Assembly: GCA_010015655.1 (NCBI GenBank)
Contig: ML976687.1
Span: 147,727 to 211,726 of the forward strand
DNA length: 64,000 bases
Source: Bimuria novae-zelandiae CBS 107.79
Lineage: Eukaryota > Ascomycota > Dothideomycetes > Pleosporales > Didymosphaeriaceae
Direction of reading: 5' to 3'
Shown here: positions 24,517 to 36,122 of the stretch, one piece after another
Layout of the letters: each line of letters begins with the position of its first letter
How positions within the stretch are numbered: the first letter of the stretch is position 1
Notes under the pieces: generated by a model
Told to the model about the DNA's origin: nothing
The model's database searches: none
Seen by the model: only the letters and a program-made list of their open reading frames with translations
Translations under genes and position numbers: made by a program

Positions 24517-24715
24517 ATAAAGTAATTACGAGATTTACTAAACGCGTGTTAAAAAAAAGTAATAATTAAAATAAAACTTATACCTAAGGGGTATAAGATT
24601 TAGTATCTAGTAAATAATAAAGTAATTACGAGATTTACTAAACGCGTGTTAAAAAAAGTAATAATTAACATAAAACTTATACTTAAGCGGTATAAGATTT
24701 AGTATATAGTAAATA
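24517..24715 (+). repeat. 100-bp tandem duplication inside the piggyBac-like element
   Basis: The unit beginning AAAGTAATTACGAGATTTAC occurs at 24517-24616 and 24617-24715 with few differences; a third start (AAAGTAATACTTAAC) follows at 24718. Both copies are AT-rich. Confidence 0.6.
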
Positions 24716-26037
24716 ATAAAGTAATACTTAACTAGCGTTTTTATATTTATAGTAAAGGACCTATTAATTTAATTAAAATTATTAACGCTAACGCTACTAG
24801 CAGGTCTTTAATTTTAATAAAGTTTATCTTTATTATCCTTATACTTACTAAGCATGCCGCTAGGGAAAGGCTTTTTCTAGCTAGCTATTATATTATCTAG
24901 AATAATAGCCTTTTTAATATAATACCTATACTTAAATATTTTAGATCTAAAGACGTCGGCTGCGCCAGGACTATTAAGATAATAAAGATAATAATAGAGA
25001 AGATTTATAAGCAGGCTATAAAAGTAGAATTCTAGATAAGTAGCGTACCTATTGCTTACAAAAGCTATCTAAAGAGCGCTTTAACAGTAGTCTTGTACGT
25101 CTTAAAACGCACGCTTAACAGTCCCTAAAGTAAGGAGAAATACGTTAGGCGCTATTAGCGTTAAAGAAAGTACTAAAAGTAGCCTAAAGAAATAATTAAG
25201 TTATTCTTTTTACTAGTATAGTTATAGATTATAAATATTAACGTTATTTTTTGAGTATAGTGTTAACTTTTATATAGCTACTTAGTATATTAAAAAGCTC
25301 TATTAACTCTCTAAATTAGTATTAAATAATAAAAAGATCTTTATACACGCCTTCAGTAATAATCTTATTTAGTTACTAAGGATCTTAATAATAGATAATT
25401 ATAATACTTATAAAAGTAATATTTATTAGTTTAATTAGTATAAAAGCTACTACTTTATTTAATAAGCTAAATAGTATATTTAACGTCCTTTACTTTACTT
25501 CTTACTTAATTTAGTACTAAATAACGCTTATAGGCTATTATTATACTTATCTTAGCTATTAGTAAAAGGGCGGGTTATAAAGACTTTTTATATACCTTAA
25601 TTAAGTAGCTTTTTAAGCGCGGAGGCCGACTTTGCAACGGTAGTATTAAACGTTAGCACGTAGACAATATGGTCAGCGACGCTGGCAGCTCCCACACGTC
25701 TACAAGGCTGTTTGCAGAGGCGAAGACTTGTATATCTTGTGCGACGTCTGGGCGTAAAAAGCACAACTCACGGCCTCCACGACAGCCTCTTACAACAACT
25801 TCTAGCAATCGTAAAGCTCCTCTGCGTACTCCGCGCAGTACTTTTAGCTATAGGGCGTGTAGGCTACCTTTGTGTAGGCTAGAGGAGCGTCCTAAGTGCT
25901 AGTAAGAATACTAGCAGCGCTATTAAATAATTATATTAAAAGATACCTCTTAAAACTTAATTATTAAGTAGTTTTATTAAAAAACTATAAAAAATTAGGC
26001 CTTTATATAAATCTATATATAAATTTAATCTCCTTTT

Positions 26038-26220
26038 GTCGCGGGAATTATCCCTTGTAGGTACCCTGATCGGAAGGATCCGGTGGAACGGGCAAACATA
26101 ACACCGAATGCTCGGTATAAATACTGCTCTTACAGCAACTTTTCATATGTTACTGATCAATCAATTCGATCTCCGAACTATATACTATCCAGCTCGTTTT
26201 ACCCTCCACACCTTTAGTAT
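26038..26220 (+). repeat. Non-mutated 183-bp segment inside the transposon, possible solo LTR
   Basis: Composition changes sharply at 26036 although the transposon TIR lies further right. The segment has a GGTATAAATA box at about 26115 and CAATCAATTCGATCTCCGAAC downstream, which resembles the R/U5 of fungal LTRs. TTTGTC occurs at both borders (near 26035 and 26220) and could be a target duplication. TG...CA ends are not clear, so it could also be the untouched end of the transposon. Confidence 0.3.
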
Positions 26221-26542
26221 TTGTCAGAAGTCGGAGCAAAACTCCAATTAGTCATTTTAATGTGGCCCGTGTACGGCAGATTTTGGCCATGCGGGGGATA
26301 TGTCTCTTCTGGTGTAACAGACAGGAAGCTCCCTGACACATCTCATACACACTCATCATGTACAAGTAGCACAGTCTGTACAACTCAATACGACAAGTGT
26401 GACCTCGAATTTCGCTTTGCACCTGACCACCGCTACGCTTTTCTTACTAGCCCGCTTCCGTGCCGTGGCGCGTTCTCGCCTGCGGCCACCTGACTCCCCA
26501 TCACGATTGTACGACGCCAGGTGGTAACCATCTTATACTACT

Positions 26543-27517
26543 ATGTCTCTTCTATTGCTTATACCCCGAGAATTGCGCGACGCGATCCTTGGATACGCCA
26601 TTCAAGCCCGTCGCCCAGCGCCCAACCTTGCTGACATAGTGGCTCTCGACCTGAAAAAGCAAACTTCACACGTCCTTCGCATTCCGTCCTCAGTTAGCCA
26701 GGGACATGATACACTCTCTTTACTACTGACCAAAAAACAAATCCGCTCGGAAACTAAAGAGCTCCTGGACAGGAATGGGGCTAACTACGAGCTGGATGTG
26801 AAATTCGTTCATGAAGAGTTTCTTGTTCCGAACTGGACCAGCATACCGATGATAATCCACAATATTGAACACGTGCGCGCTGTTTTTCAGACTGTTGGAG
26901 AATACAGTAGAAGCAAAAGCGCTGAAATCCTTGGACTATAACTCCGAAGCATATGGGAACTTGGTGACGGTGGACCTCCGGAATACATATGGGAGTTTTA
27001 CGCACTCCTCAAGGACTTTCTCGAATATGGGCCCGCAGGCCCAAAAGACAGTTCGCCGTCTAAGCCGGAAGGCTTCACGATCCAGACTCTAGAGATTGAC
27101 ATTGTCGGTCTAGACGATACAAGCCTACTCGCACCTGTGTTTGATGATTCCAGAAAATTGAGACGAATGCAAATGATGTTGCGGAGATGGAGTGGAAGAG
27201 ACGCACCTAAAGGTCTTCTGCGCTCCGAATGGATAGCAAAGAACCTTAGCGACCAGATTGGTGGACTTCTCCACATGGAAAATTACCGCGCACAGTACAG
27301 TAAAATCCTCCACGAACGCATCGGCCGAATCATTTTTAAAGCAAATGGGAACATTGTTCAAGAGTTTGATATTGGTGAAATGATCTCTGACCTCGAATTC
27401 GAACTTTTTGGCTCTATACATCGTGAGCAAAAAATCCGTTGGCTATCATGGAAAGCAGAAGCCATTCGGCTTCGGCAAAGCCGGGTTTTGAAGGTGTCTC
27501 CCTGCAGCCCAGAGTAA
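26543..27517 (+). pseudogene. LPREL-type hypothetical protein with one in-frame stop
   Basis: The frame starts at 26543 and is open for 324 codons except for one TAA at 26939-26941 (codon 133). The N-terminus LLLIPRELRDAILGYAIQ is the F-box-like beginning shared by many fungal proteins of unknown role, followed by LLLTKKQIRSETKELLDR. The part after the stop continues as an ordinary protein (IWELGDGGPPEYIWEFYALL and on) in the same frame with no splice signals around the stop. CAA to TAA, at a CpA, would create it. Function unknown. The piggyBac-like element ends only 240 bp upstream. Confidence 0.65.
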
Positions 27518-27965
27518 AGTAAAGAAGTGTATATAATCAAATGCCACATATGGATCAACGTCTGGCGACCGGACTCCTATCGTGAGACACAAGAAATTGT
27601 TGTAGACTCACGACAGCGTACTCAAGTTAATGAAAGTTTTGTAGCATTCTGACGTAGAAGGGCATTCGATTAGGGTAATCTACCCGTCTGTTATAGTGCT
27701 TGTGAGTTCAACGAGGGATAAGCCAATGAGACCAAAGCGTAAGCTGCAGCTTTCAATCAAGGTCGTATCGAGTCATATATTTCCTCGTTTCCGTACGCCC
27801 TACTCTCCAATTTCTCTCGTGCGAATGGAATTGCGCGGAATCACACCTCTTTCGGCAATGGATCCAGCTTTTACCTCCATGTTAAATACTGAACCATCGT
27901 GAGTCTACTCTGTGTTCCAATTCTGCAGTCAACTTTTGCGTCAGCATCATCCGTCAGTGACAGCC
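27518..27965. other. Intergenic, no gene seen
   Basis: Normal composition; only short frames without recognisable features. Confidence 0.5.
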
Positions 27966-29774
27966 ATGTTGTCAATCACGATCGGCTTCCTCGCCGCCTT
28001 CACTCACGCCGCAGACACAGGAACACCAAAATCGTGATTCCACCCACACGACCGTGTGGGGGGTTCCTGTAGTATGAAATTGTTCGCCTGAACAAGCTGA
28101 TTACTAGAATCACGTTCTTTATCCGCAAAAAGCTGGCGCTGTTGCGATAAAGAGACCAAAGCCAAGATGCAGAGTTTTCGCTCTGCCAAGACTTGGTCAA
28201 AACCTTTCACCCAAACTAAGTACCGCTCAGGCGACTACTACTACTTGTTCAAGCTTGAGGTTTTCCCCTACGAGGTTTTTACTCAAGGTACAAGGCAGCT
28301 TGCTAACTCGTACGAGGTCCTACTTCGTACGAGGTAGGGGGAGGAAGACAGTACGGGAGCAGAGCTACAAGGGCGAGGGAGAGAGGGGCAGAACAACAAC
28401 ACCCTCACAGATGAGGGCCGGCTACTATAGGTATCTAGGTGCCTGTAGTAGCAGGTAGACCTATTAAAGGGAGGATGGGCTATGTACAACAAGGCTACTC
28501 TGATGGTAGCCAGCCGGCAGGCACGAAATGCTTTCTGTAAATACAGCTTAGCACGTCCCCATGCCCCATGGGAGGCTAGAACATTATGTTCCTGGACGTT
28601 AATCAATACTACTACTACTACTACTCACGCCGCAGAGCTACCTGGTAGCATTTGGGAATCAACAGAATGTAAAACCTGCCCATACAGCTTGTGAACGAAC
28701 ACGAAGGTCCACAATGTCCGCGATAGCCCCAACACAGCCTTTACAGCTGGACAGAAGGGGCTGAGATCTACAACGACACGTAAGTCCATGCTCGGTACAT
28801 CGTTATAAAGCTCACAAGACACCAGAACATGGCTCAAGACAATCGACGACTGCTATGTGGCACAGTACGACATCGAGGAAACTCTAGGTATTCCTATCAG
28901 TTCTCATCAATACAGCCTCGAAAGTGCCAATACTAACATGACTTCAGGAACTACAGAGCTCCCGTACTGTGGGTTCATTGAGGAGCCTGAGTGGCCGAAA
29001 CGCAATGGAAGGACGCGGTAGTATAGCGAGTGTTATACCATGCCCTACTTCAACGGTCGCGCCACCAAGTACTACAAGTACAACATCGCCTTGAATTTGC
29101 TCTGCGTGACGCGCAACGTCACAGGCTATTGGCATGAGATAATGGGCATGACGCAAGTGGCCAACTTCCATACGTACTTTCGCAGGAGTGACTATTGACA
29201 CTGCAATACAGCACATGGTACAAAACGAACAGTGACTGCTACGTCCACGAGACAAGTCTTTGGCCAGTTGGTAACGTCTCCCACCAGAGCAAGCCAGTTC
29301 AAATGCTCCTATACGCTGATACTACTCGTAGACGATGATTTCGAGGATTGTGGACCGCTCGATACCGAACTGCCCCGCCGACAAGCCCCAGAAACTGAAC
29401 TACCTTCACCACCCTCCACCTCCGAGCTTCCTTCTTTTTCAGCACCCGCAGTTTCAACCTCGATACCCGTGGCTGCCTCTGCTTCCATAGTATCCATTAA
29501 TACAAGTGCATCAAATGCTCGTCTCCAGCGCCGCTTCCTCTACGACACCACCATCGGCGAGGAGTACGTCAACTGCACGACGACCAGCAACTCCACCGAC
29601 CGAGCGCACGGAGTCAGGAAGGTTTACAAGTTTGACCAGCCTGTGATACCTCAGTGCGGTACTTTCGGTGATGATAACGTGATCATGCTGTTTACTACCG
29701 ATTTTTGCTGTGAGTGGGATACCCTAGTGCGGCGGAATGCTTTCGGGTGGTGTTCAAGATGTGCTGACGGGTAG
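27966..29774 (+). pseudogene. Secreted Cys-containing protein split by a LINE fragment
   Basis: The ATG at 27966 begins a signal peptide (MLSITIGFLAAFTHAA) that is cut at 28015 by a 607-bp insertion and resumes at 28637 with ELPGSIWESTECKTCPYSL. Plausible introns follow (GTAAGTCC donor near 28780; GTATTC...CTTCAG 28888-28947; GTACTT...ATACAG near 29172-29210). Two related segments are encoded, TWLKTIDDCYVAQYD and TWYKTNSDCYVHET, suggesting an internal duplication, then a Ser/Pro-rich linker and a C-terminal region rich in Cys ending at 29774. TGA at 28692 and TAG at 29019 interrupt the frame and fit C-to-T changes. An extracellular role is inferred from the signal peptide; family not recognised. 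Confidence 0.6.
28016..28622 (+). mobile_element. LINE 3' fragment with (TAC)n tail
   Basis: The insertion is flanked by the 14-bp direct repeat ACTCACGCCGCAGA (28002-28015 and 28623-28636), ends in a run of TAC triplets after TTAATCAA, and lacks inverted ends. These are the marks of target-primed reverse transcription by a non-LTR element, 5'-truncated. It contains a short inverted motif around CTCGTACGAGG (near 28309-28340) and no RT frame. Confidence 0.75.
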
Positions 29775-29947
29775 CAGGGATCAGAGACGATGAGTGCTGG
29801 GAGCAGTTGCTGCAGCAGAGCTTGCGGGCGGAACAATTTCCGCACTGTGAGTACTTTACGGATACAGTATCATAGGAGAGGTTTATACAACATAGTCCCT
29901 GTCTCAACCAGAAATGGCATTCGATGGCGTGCTCGGCATGCCATTTC

Positions 29948-31367
29948 TCACAACGCTTGATAGACGGCCGACTCGATCGCGCCCCACAAACCCAACACTT
30001 TTGCGTCTCCAAAAGGTAGTATCTGCGTAGCAACAATGCCCGCGACTCCCTTCTCTCGATCACACCACCACCAAAGATTTGCTAGGCCAGCCCAAAACGC
30101 CGTGCTTGCCGATCTTCCAGTTGCACCCGCGCCGCTCAACATGAATGTTAAGCCCCATCCTTGCGGCCCGTTTCCGGGCACGGGATATAACTCAGGGACC
30201 GGATTCGTGAGGTCCGGTTTCGCAGCCGGAATGCCCTGGCGAGCGAAATTGGGAAATTGCGGGATCTGATTTTCGAACATCGACTCCACGGTAGAGGGAG
30301 CGAGGATCTGTGCGCCAGTTGTTGGTGACGTACCGTCGTTGAGGAGCGTCGCTAGGATTTCTGATGTATGTTGTTAGAAGAGACGATTCTGGCCTTGGCT
30401 GAAGGATGTGCAGTGCAAGTATACTTACGGGCATATTCTTGAGGCCTTGCGAAACAGCCTGCTCCTCCGCTGTACAAGAAGCTTAGTGAATGGGTCTCAT
30501 CTGGTAGCAGAGGTCTTCTCAACAGGTGGTCCTATCATGAACAGCAAAATCAGTATCCCACCCCTGTTCCACGGAATTCCTTTTACTCACTCTCTTCGAG
30601 AGCCGCCCATTGCCAACTCGGCTGTGCATGTACGCCAAATTGCGCAGCATCTCAGCGTGTGGCTTCATCGAGATGTTCTTCAGTCCAAGCGGGGCGTAAA
30701 TGTTCTCCTGGCAATAAACCTCGAGCGTAACGCCCGTCGATTTCTCCACAAGCTTACCAGCCCTGGACGTAGACGAGCGAAGTCCGTCATAATTCGCATG
30801 TCATTCGTAAATTGAGGGTACGCACCAATCGATACTCACACCGTACTCCCAGTTCTCACCCGGTTGATGAACGAGCGGTTGCTTGATGTCGAATTCCAAG
30901 CCTGAAAACTCATCCCATCCCGTGGGTCGCCCAAAGTCCCTCAGCCTCTCATTGAAGAAAGTATACCCAAACCCAGCTGTATGAGACAGTAGCATGCGGA
31001 GCGTGATGCCCCGCTTTTTCGGCACGAGAGTTCCGTCAGCTTGTAGGACCTGTACGTCTTTTAATTCTGGGCAAAGCGTCTCGACCTGCGCGGAATCGTC
31101 CAGTTTCAAAATGCCCTTCTCGACTAGTTGCATCGCTGCCACTCCGACGATCACCTTGGTGCATGATGCTATCCAGAAAACGCTGTCGAGGGTCATAGGC
31201 TCATCACTGCCCGTGCCGCGTTTCCCAGCTGCATGGCCAAAGAGTTCTTTACCGTCCTTACCGACGACTACAATGACTGCGCCAGGTATACCGGCTGCCT
31301 GGTCTGCACATGCAGCATCAGTGACTTGCGAAAGGTGGGAGAGTGTCTCGGCGGAGAATTTTCTCAT
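29948..31367 (-). CDS. Beta-lactamase-family serine hydrolase/transesterase
   Basis: Four exons (31367-30826, 30762-30591, 30531-30429, 30360-29948) join to an intact 409-codon frame; introns have GTGCGT, GTGAGT and GTAAGT donors. The fold signatures of class C beta-lactamase-like enzymes are present: the nucleophile motif S-C-T-K at residues 68-71, a Y-G-V-S motif at about 175-178 in place of YxN, SLSFLYSGGAGCFARPQEYA, and a C-terminal WGLTFMLSG...WAGLANLWWW segment. Fungal members include esterases and LovD-type acyltransferases; the substrate cannot be read from the sequence. There is no signal peptide, so it is probably cytosolic. It lies 600 bp downstream of a Zn2Cys6 regulator on the same strand. 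Confidence 0.88.
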
Positions 31368-31969
31368 GCTGACTCTTGTAACTGTTGAGTGGTGAGATGT
31401 CGCGTATGAGTGCGCAGATCAAGATTTAAGAGGTCCTTCCTTGGTAAATATAGGTTGGAGCTCCCATGTGGTATTCTCAGCACTAGCGGTGGAAGAGTTC
31501 TGCTATCCTATCAGCATCAATCCTGCCATCTCCTGGGGGCATGAGCCAACCAAATGCAAAATGCTTACCCCATTTCCCCGCAATACGCAATCCCCACCGA
31601 CGTGGGTCTCTTCCGATGCCAAATGTCGAGGGTCCGCAACGCGCAGGCTGGGAATCCCGCAAGAACTACCATAGACCTTCAGCCGTCTGAATGGTTGTCA
31701 GTCAAGTTTTAGATTTTCGAATAAGCAGTACGCATCAAGGTTTTTGATTGGCTCAACTGTGCACGTGTCTGAGAATACCTGGTGGGGGCTGCACATATGG
31801 TATTCACTGCGCTGTTGTCGGACAAGGTAGATCAGTTTATATTGGTCTGTTTTTGTTCCACCTAAATGTAGCTGTCATATGTTTTACATACCACGGCCCG
31901 CTAAGCAACTTCAAGTACGAATCTGCGTTTTCTTCACGTACCTCCGCGGGGAGCTTCGTTAGCAAGCCT
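31368..31969. other. Intergenic between hydrolase and regulator
   Basis: No gene recognised. It should contain the promoter of the hydrolase gene (minus strand) and the 3' end of the transcription factor gene. Confidence 0.5.
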
Positions 31970-33727
31970 TCATGTAAATTGCATCCCAATCCCAGCGCCC
32001 AGGTTAATGCCCACAAGCCCTTTAATATACTCCATCATCCCTTCCAGTCGCCCCCTTTGCCGATCTGATAGGGAGGTAAGTTCGAGTGCGCTCTCCAAAG
32101 GGAAAATCATGGTCCAAGCGCGGATAGCACGGCCGTGTATACGATGTCTATCATGGCAACTATGGTAGCTGCAATCCTCGGCGAGAAAAACATGGCTAAA
32201 AGGATCACCATCGTCATCCTTGCGTTCGGGAACTTTGCGAGTTCCTAAACACTGCTCCTCGTAATCGCCAATGGCGAGCGGGATATCAGTGCATATACAC
32301 TCAGCAATCTGCACCATGACAAAGCTAAAACGCTCCGGAAGCGCACTTAGCTCAGGATCGTGGTCATGGCCAGACTGGAACACAAGATATGTTACGGCGA
32401 GACTGAGGGCTTGAAGAAGGCGCATCCGCGTGGCTCGGAAAATATTCGCAATCAGCGCCTTAGTGACCTGCGCGTAGCGGTCCATGTTCTCCGGCAAGTC
32501 TTCCACGTCGAACTCAAGCTGCTTCGGCAGATCAGCGGGACGACCTAGTCCCGTCAAACGTGCCGCGATGGCTTCAGGATGGGGCCAGCATTCCGGAAGG
32601 CCGTGTACGGCCGTCGACAAACGATCTTCCATCTCTCTCCCTTTTTGTAGGAGTTCTCTTACTGCACGCGTCTGGTACTTGTGTATGCCTCTATTTATGG
32701 AGGTTACGAGGGTGCTGACTTCGTGGATCAAGGTTTCTACGCTCGCTACGGGCGTTGAGTAGGATATTTGCTGGATCCACTCGGGGTATTCTTGCAGGAC
32801 GTGGCCGCCGTCGAAGAATGAGCCGATCAGTTGTTGGTGATATAGCAGGACGAAGAGATTCCGACCGGTCTTGCTTTGGAGCTGTTGTGCGCCTCGTAGA
32901 CGCATAACTGCTAGCCTCCCTTGACTGTGGATGCGATTCAATTCGCCACTTTTGTCGGTTCCGCAATAGATAACAGTCTGAAGGAAATTTTAGTCCTGCA
33001 GTTAGCTATTGTTAAGAGGATGGTCGACCAAGAGGTTATTCAGATAATCATAATGTTGAGATGATTGGATTGTGCACTCACCTCGTACAAACTTAGCAAG
33101 CACAGAGCAAGCAGAACGCCATCGTGTCTTGCAATTGTAAGGTCGTTCAATGCAACAGCAAGGCTATTGAGAGCGTTCCCATAATATTGCTGTGCCCTAT
33201 CCATCATCTCATGACGCCTAAGCTGCCTCGCCGTCGTAGCCAACGAAACCGCGCGCACCGCTTTATGAAGACAGGCCGGCGTCGAAGCATCCTCATACAG
33301 GGGCGCCACAAGGTACAAAAAAGGACAAGTACCCGCCGTGTATGCAAACTCTAGGTAAAATCGATTCAAAGCGCAGGCTTCCATGTCGTTCGTCAATTGA
33401 TTGGGCAGTGGGTTTTTTGGGCCTGGTGGTACCGGTAGGTGTTGGGCAGCATCTGGATCACCACGAAGCAACTTGGCCTGCTTTACTCTGCGCACCACCA
33501 ATCGCTCCGCCCAATCTTCTTGTCGACGAAATATCGAAACATCTTTCCACTCGCAGGACAGACCCAGTCTTACGCAGGCGCGACAATTTGGTGGCGTCTC
33601 GGAGCACTAGGAAGACTGTTAGCGTCTCGCAAATGAACCCAAAACCAAACGCAGCGGTTCTTCATACTTTCACTCTTCTCCGCTTACACGCCGTGCACGC
33701 TCTAGATGGATGTCCGACGTTTGGCAT
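31970..33727 (-). CDS. Zn2Cys6 transcription factor
   Basis: Three exons (33727-33668, 33606-33082, 32977-31970; introns with GTATGA and GTGAGT donors) give an intact 530-residue protein. The binuclear zinc cluster at residues 11-38 has perfect spacing, C-x2-C-x6-C-x6-C-x2-C-x6-C, with the basic K-R-R-R-V-K loop. The first intron falls inside the cluster right after K20. The rest is a helical fungal-specific activation/middle-homology region (FYLEFAYTAGTCPFLYLVAPL; LLALCLLSLYE; RLLQALSLAVTYLVF). It is a nuclear DNA-binding regulator. The neighbouring hydrolase may be its target, which is inference from position only. Confidence 0.9.
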
Positions 33728-33873
33728 TGCTTAAGAGAGGGGGGAATGGGAAAAAGGTATTTATTTCGACGTGCGTCCACAAATTGAATGCAGGTGTGGC
33801 AGTGACCACTCTGGTGGTTACCAGCGATTCTATCGCATGGCACACCCGAAATGGTTACCGTGCCTCGGCAGTC

Positions 33874-35923
33874 AGTGCAACACGTCAGTCAATGCAACAC
33901 CCCACCATGCAACGTACCAACTTTCACGCGCCGCATCCCCACCAATATGGATCCAATCAAGGCAGCAATTACAGCAATCGAATCGCAAGAGCCAGGAGCA
34001 TCTTTTTCATATAGAAAAATTGCAAAAGAATATGGTGTTGCACTTTCTACATTGACGCGCCGGCACCAAGGCGTCACGCAGGCGCGTGCAGATACCGACT
34101 CTACACGTCGAAATCTTAGCCCACAGCAAGAATCAGAGCTCCTACGATATATTAGAGGCCTTACTAAACGTGGCCTTCCTCCTACACGGCAAATGATACA
34201 AAGCTTTGCCTCTACTATAGCCAAAAAGGAGGTTAGCTTATCATGGGTTGATCGCTTTGTGAGGCGCCACCCTGAATCCTTGATATCACGATGGACGACC
34301 GGCATCGACAGCAATCGCCATAAAGCTGATTCCCTAGGCAAATATGAGGACTACTTTCAGCTTCTACAGCAAAAGATTGGCCAGTATCAGATCGAGACTC
34401 AGCATATATACAATATGGACGAAAAAGGCTGCCTGCTCGGCATCACCTCCCGCTCAAAGAGGATCTTTGATAGACCTCTGTACGAGAGCAAGGCAGTAAG
34501 GCAAGCTATTCAGGATGGTAGCCGTGAATGGATATCGATCATCGCTTGCATATGCGCCGACGGATCTGCCCTAGATCCAGCTCTAATCTATCAGGCCACC
34601 TCTACAGATATACAATCAAGTTGGATAGAGGACCTCAACCCTTAACATTATCAAGTCTTTATCACCGTATCAGAATCTGGCTAGACGAACCATTAGATAG
34701 GCCTTACATAGCTTTAACAGGTGTTTAATCGCCTTATAAAGTCAAAAGCTGGACGATCATATTGACTATTAATCCTCGATGGCCATAGATCTCACGTTAC
34801 TATGGATTTTATCGACTTTTGCGATCGTAATAAGATCCTGTTAGCTATCTATCCACCACATTCGACCTATACGCTGCAGCCTCTAGATGTCTGCATATTT
34901 AAGCCTCTATTAACAGCATATTCAAACAAGCTATCAGCCTTCTTACAAGATAGCCTAGGAATAGCCTCTATTACTAAAAGGGACTTCTTTAGCTTATTCT
35001 AGAAGGCCTAGGTTAGTACTATAAGGCAGCTATTAATACTCCGGGCCTTTAAGGCTACTAGCCTATTACCTCTATATCTAGAAGTTATCCTTAAGCGGTT
35101 TAATAACGATCACGTACCTAAGCAAGAATTATAAGAAAGCTTAATCTTAGTACTTAGCGCATTAGATTAGAGGAAAATTAATAGGCTTCTAAAAGCTCAT
35201 ATTAATATAGGGGCTAGTAATGTGGCTAAAAAGCTAAGTCGAACTATACACTTAATCTCTGCACGAGCACAGCTTACAGAGCATAAAAATTAGGGCCTAC
35301 AAAAGGCCCTAACTATCTAAAAGAAACGCTTAAAGCAAGGCAGGCCTTTGCCTTTTAATTAGCCTTATAAGGATTAAGGGGGATCTATTTTCGTGTCACC
35401 CTATCGCGTTCAGCGGGCACGTGATCGTCTACACGAAAAAGATACTAAAGCGTAGTAACTATAGCTTTAAAAACGTAAGTAAGTAAAGGCACGTTAGGCT
35501 AGCTAGTAGCTTAAAATAAGGCTACTCTAGGAGAGGCGTATTACTCGAGTAGCTGCTAGAGATGCACGCGCAAAGTAGAGGGCTAATAAAGCTATAGAGC
35601 GACGCCTTAAGTAATAGGCCCGCAAGGCATAAAGTTAACTTTAAAAACAGATTAAAATATCTAAATTAGTAAACAAGAAGGCTTTAAAGCCTCCTAGTAA
35701 GCCTACTAAGAAAAAACAGCCTCAGCGTGAGGCTATAGATGTTGATGAGGCCTCATCTGTTGCATCCGCCTCACAGTCGCGCAGAGGCCGAATCATCAGA
35801 ACACCAAGTAGATATCGATAATCTAAGTAGCTAGCAATTATCTACAGGCCTCAGAGACCCCAAATCCAGAAAATCTCGTGATAATATTGATTGTGGGTGG
35901 CTCAGCAGCTTCATGTTGCACAG
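33874..35923 (+). mobile_element. Fot1/pogo-type element 3
   Basis: A complete transposase frame sits between weak inverted ends: GTGCAACACG at about 33876 and, inward from the right end, GTGCAACATG at about 35921, each followed about 20 bp later by a CCACC-type block. The length is about 2.05 kb. The ends are inferred and may be off by tens of bases. The element lies 150 bp from the transcription factor start, within its likely upstream region. Confidence 0.55.
33950..35821 (+). pseudogene. Pogo-type transposase, RIP-mutated in its second half
   Basis: From ATG 33950 to TAA 35819-35821 the frame is 624 codons without net indels. The N-terminus has the psq/CENP-B helix-turn-helix FSYRKIAKEYGVALSTLTRR. 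The three catalytic Asp are visible in IYNMDEKG, LLILDGHRSHVTMDFIDF and LQPLDVCIFKPL. The first 230 codons are undamaged; from 34643 onward TAA/TAG codons replace Gln/Trp and base composition becomes AT-rich until about 35690, after which it recovers. It is related to, but distinct from, the transposase at 20683-21803. Confidence 0.85.
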
Positions 35924-36122
35924 TAGTGGATGTAAGACGAAGGAACAGCCCATTTTAACTCATCCGAACAACAGAACAGTCTTACAAAACCTATGGCATG
36001 CCATACATTGGACAGCTATTCGAAGATGACATTTGAAAAAAACTAGATATACTGCCGGTATCAAGAGCCTCTCCCTCCATAGCTATGGGATACTCCATTT
36101 CCTCGCACGACCCACACACTGT

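Larger units (their letters stand above)
23766..26300 (+). mobile_element. PiggyBac-like DNA transposon, RIP-mutated
   Basis: Inverted repeats of about 65 bp, TATCCCCCGCATGGCC and inward through ACGGGCCACATTAAAATG, bound 2.53 kb, a usual piggyBac length. On the + strand the mutated interior reads in the order expected for a piggyBac transposase: an SRSLILIKFIF/ILKYFRSKDVG-like block (24790-24960), then a YNTYKS...QFNQYKSYY block (25400-25450) corresponding to the usual VDxADQxRSYY, a LLYFLLN helix, and a C-terminal Cys-rich tail (CISCATSG...CRLPLC) at about 25720-25890. That last part is much less RIP-damaged. TA, not TTAA, is the sequence shared at both ends, so the superfamily call is tentative. 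Confidence 0.55.
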
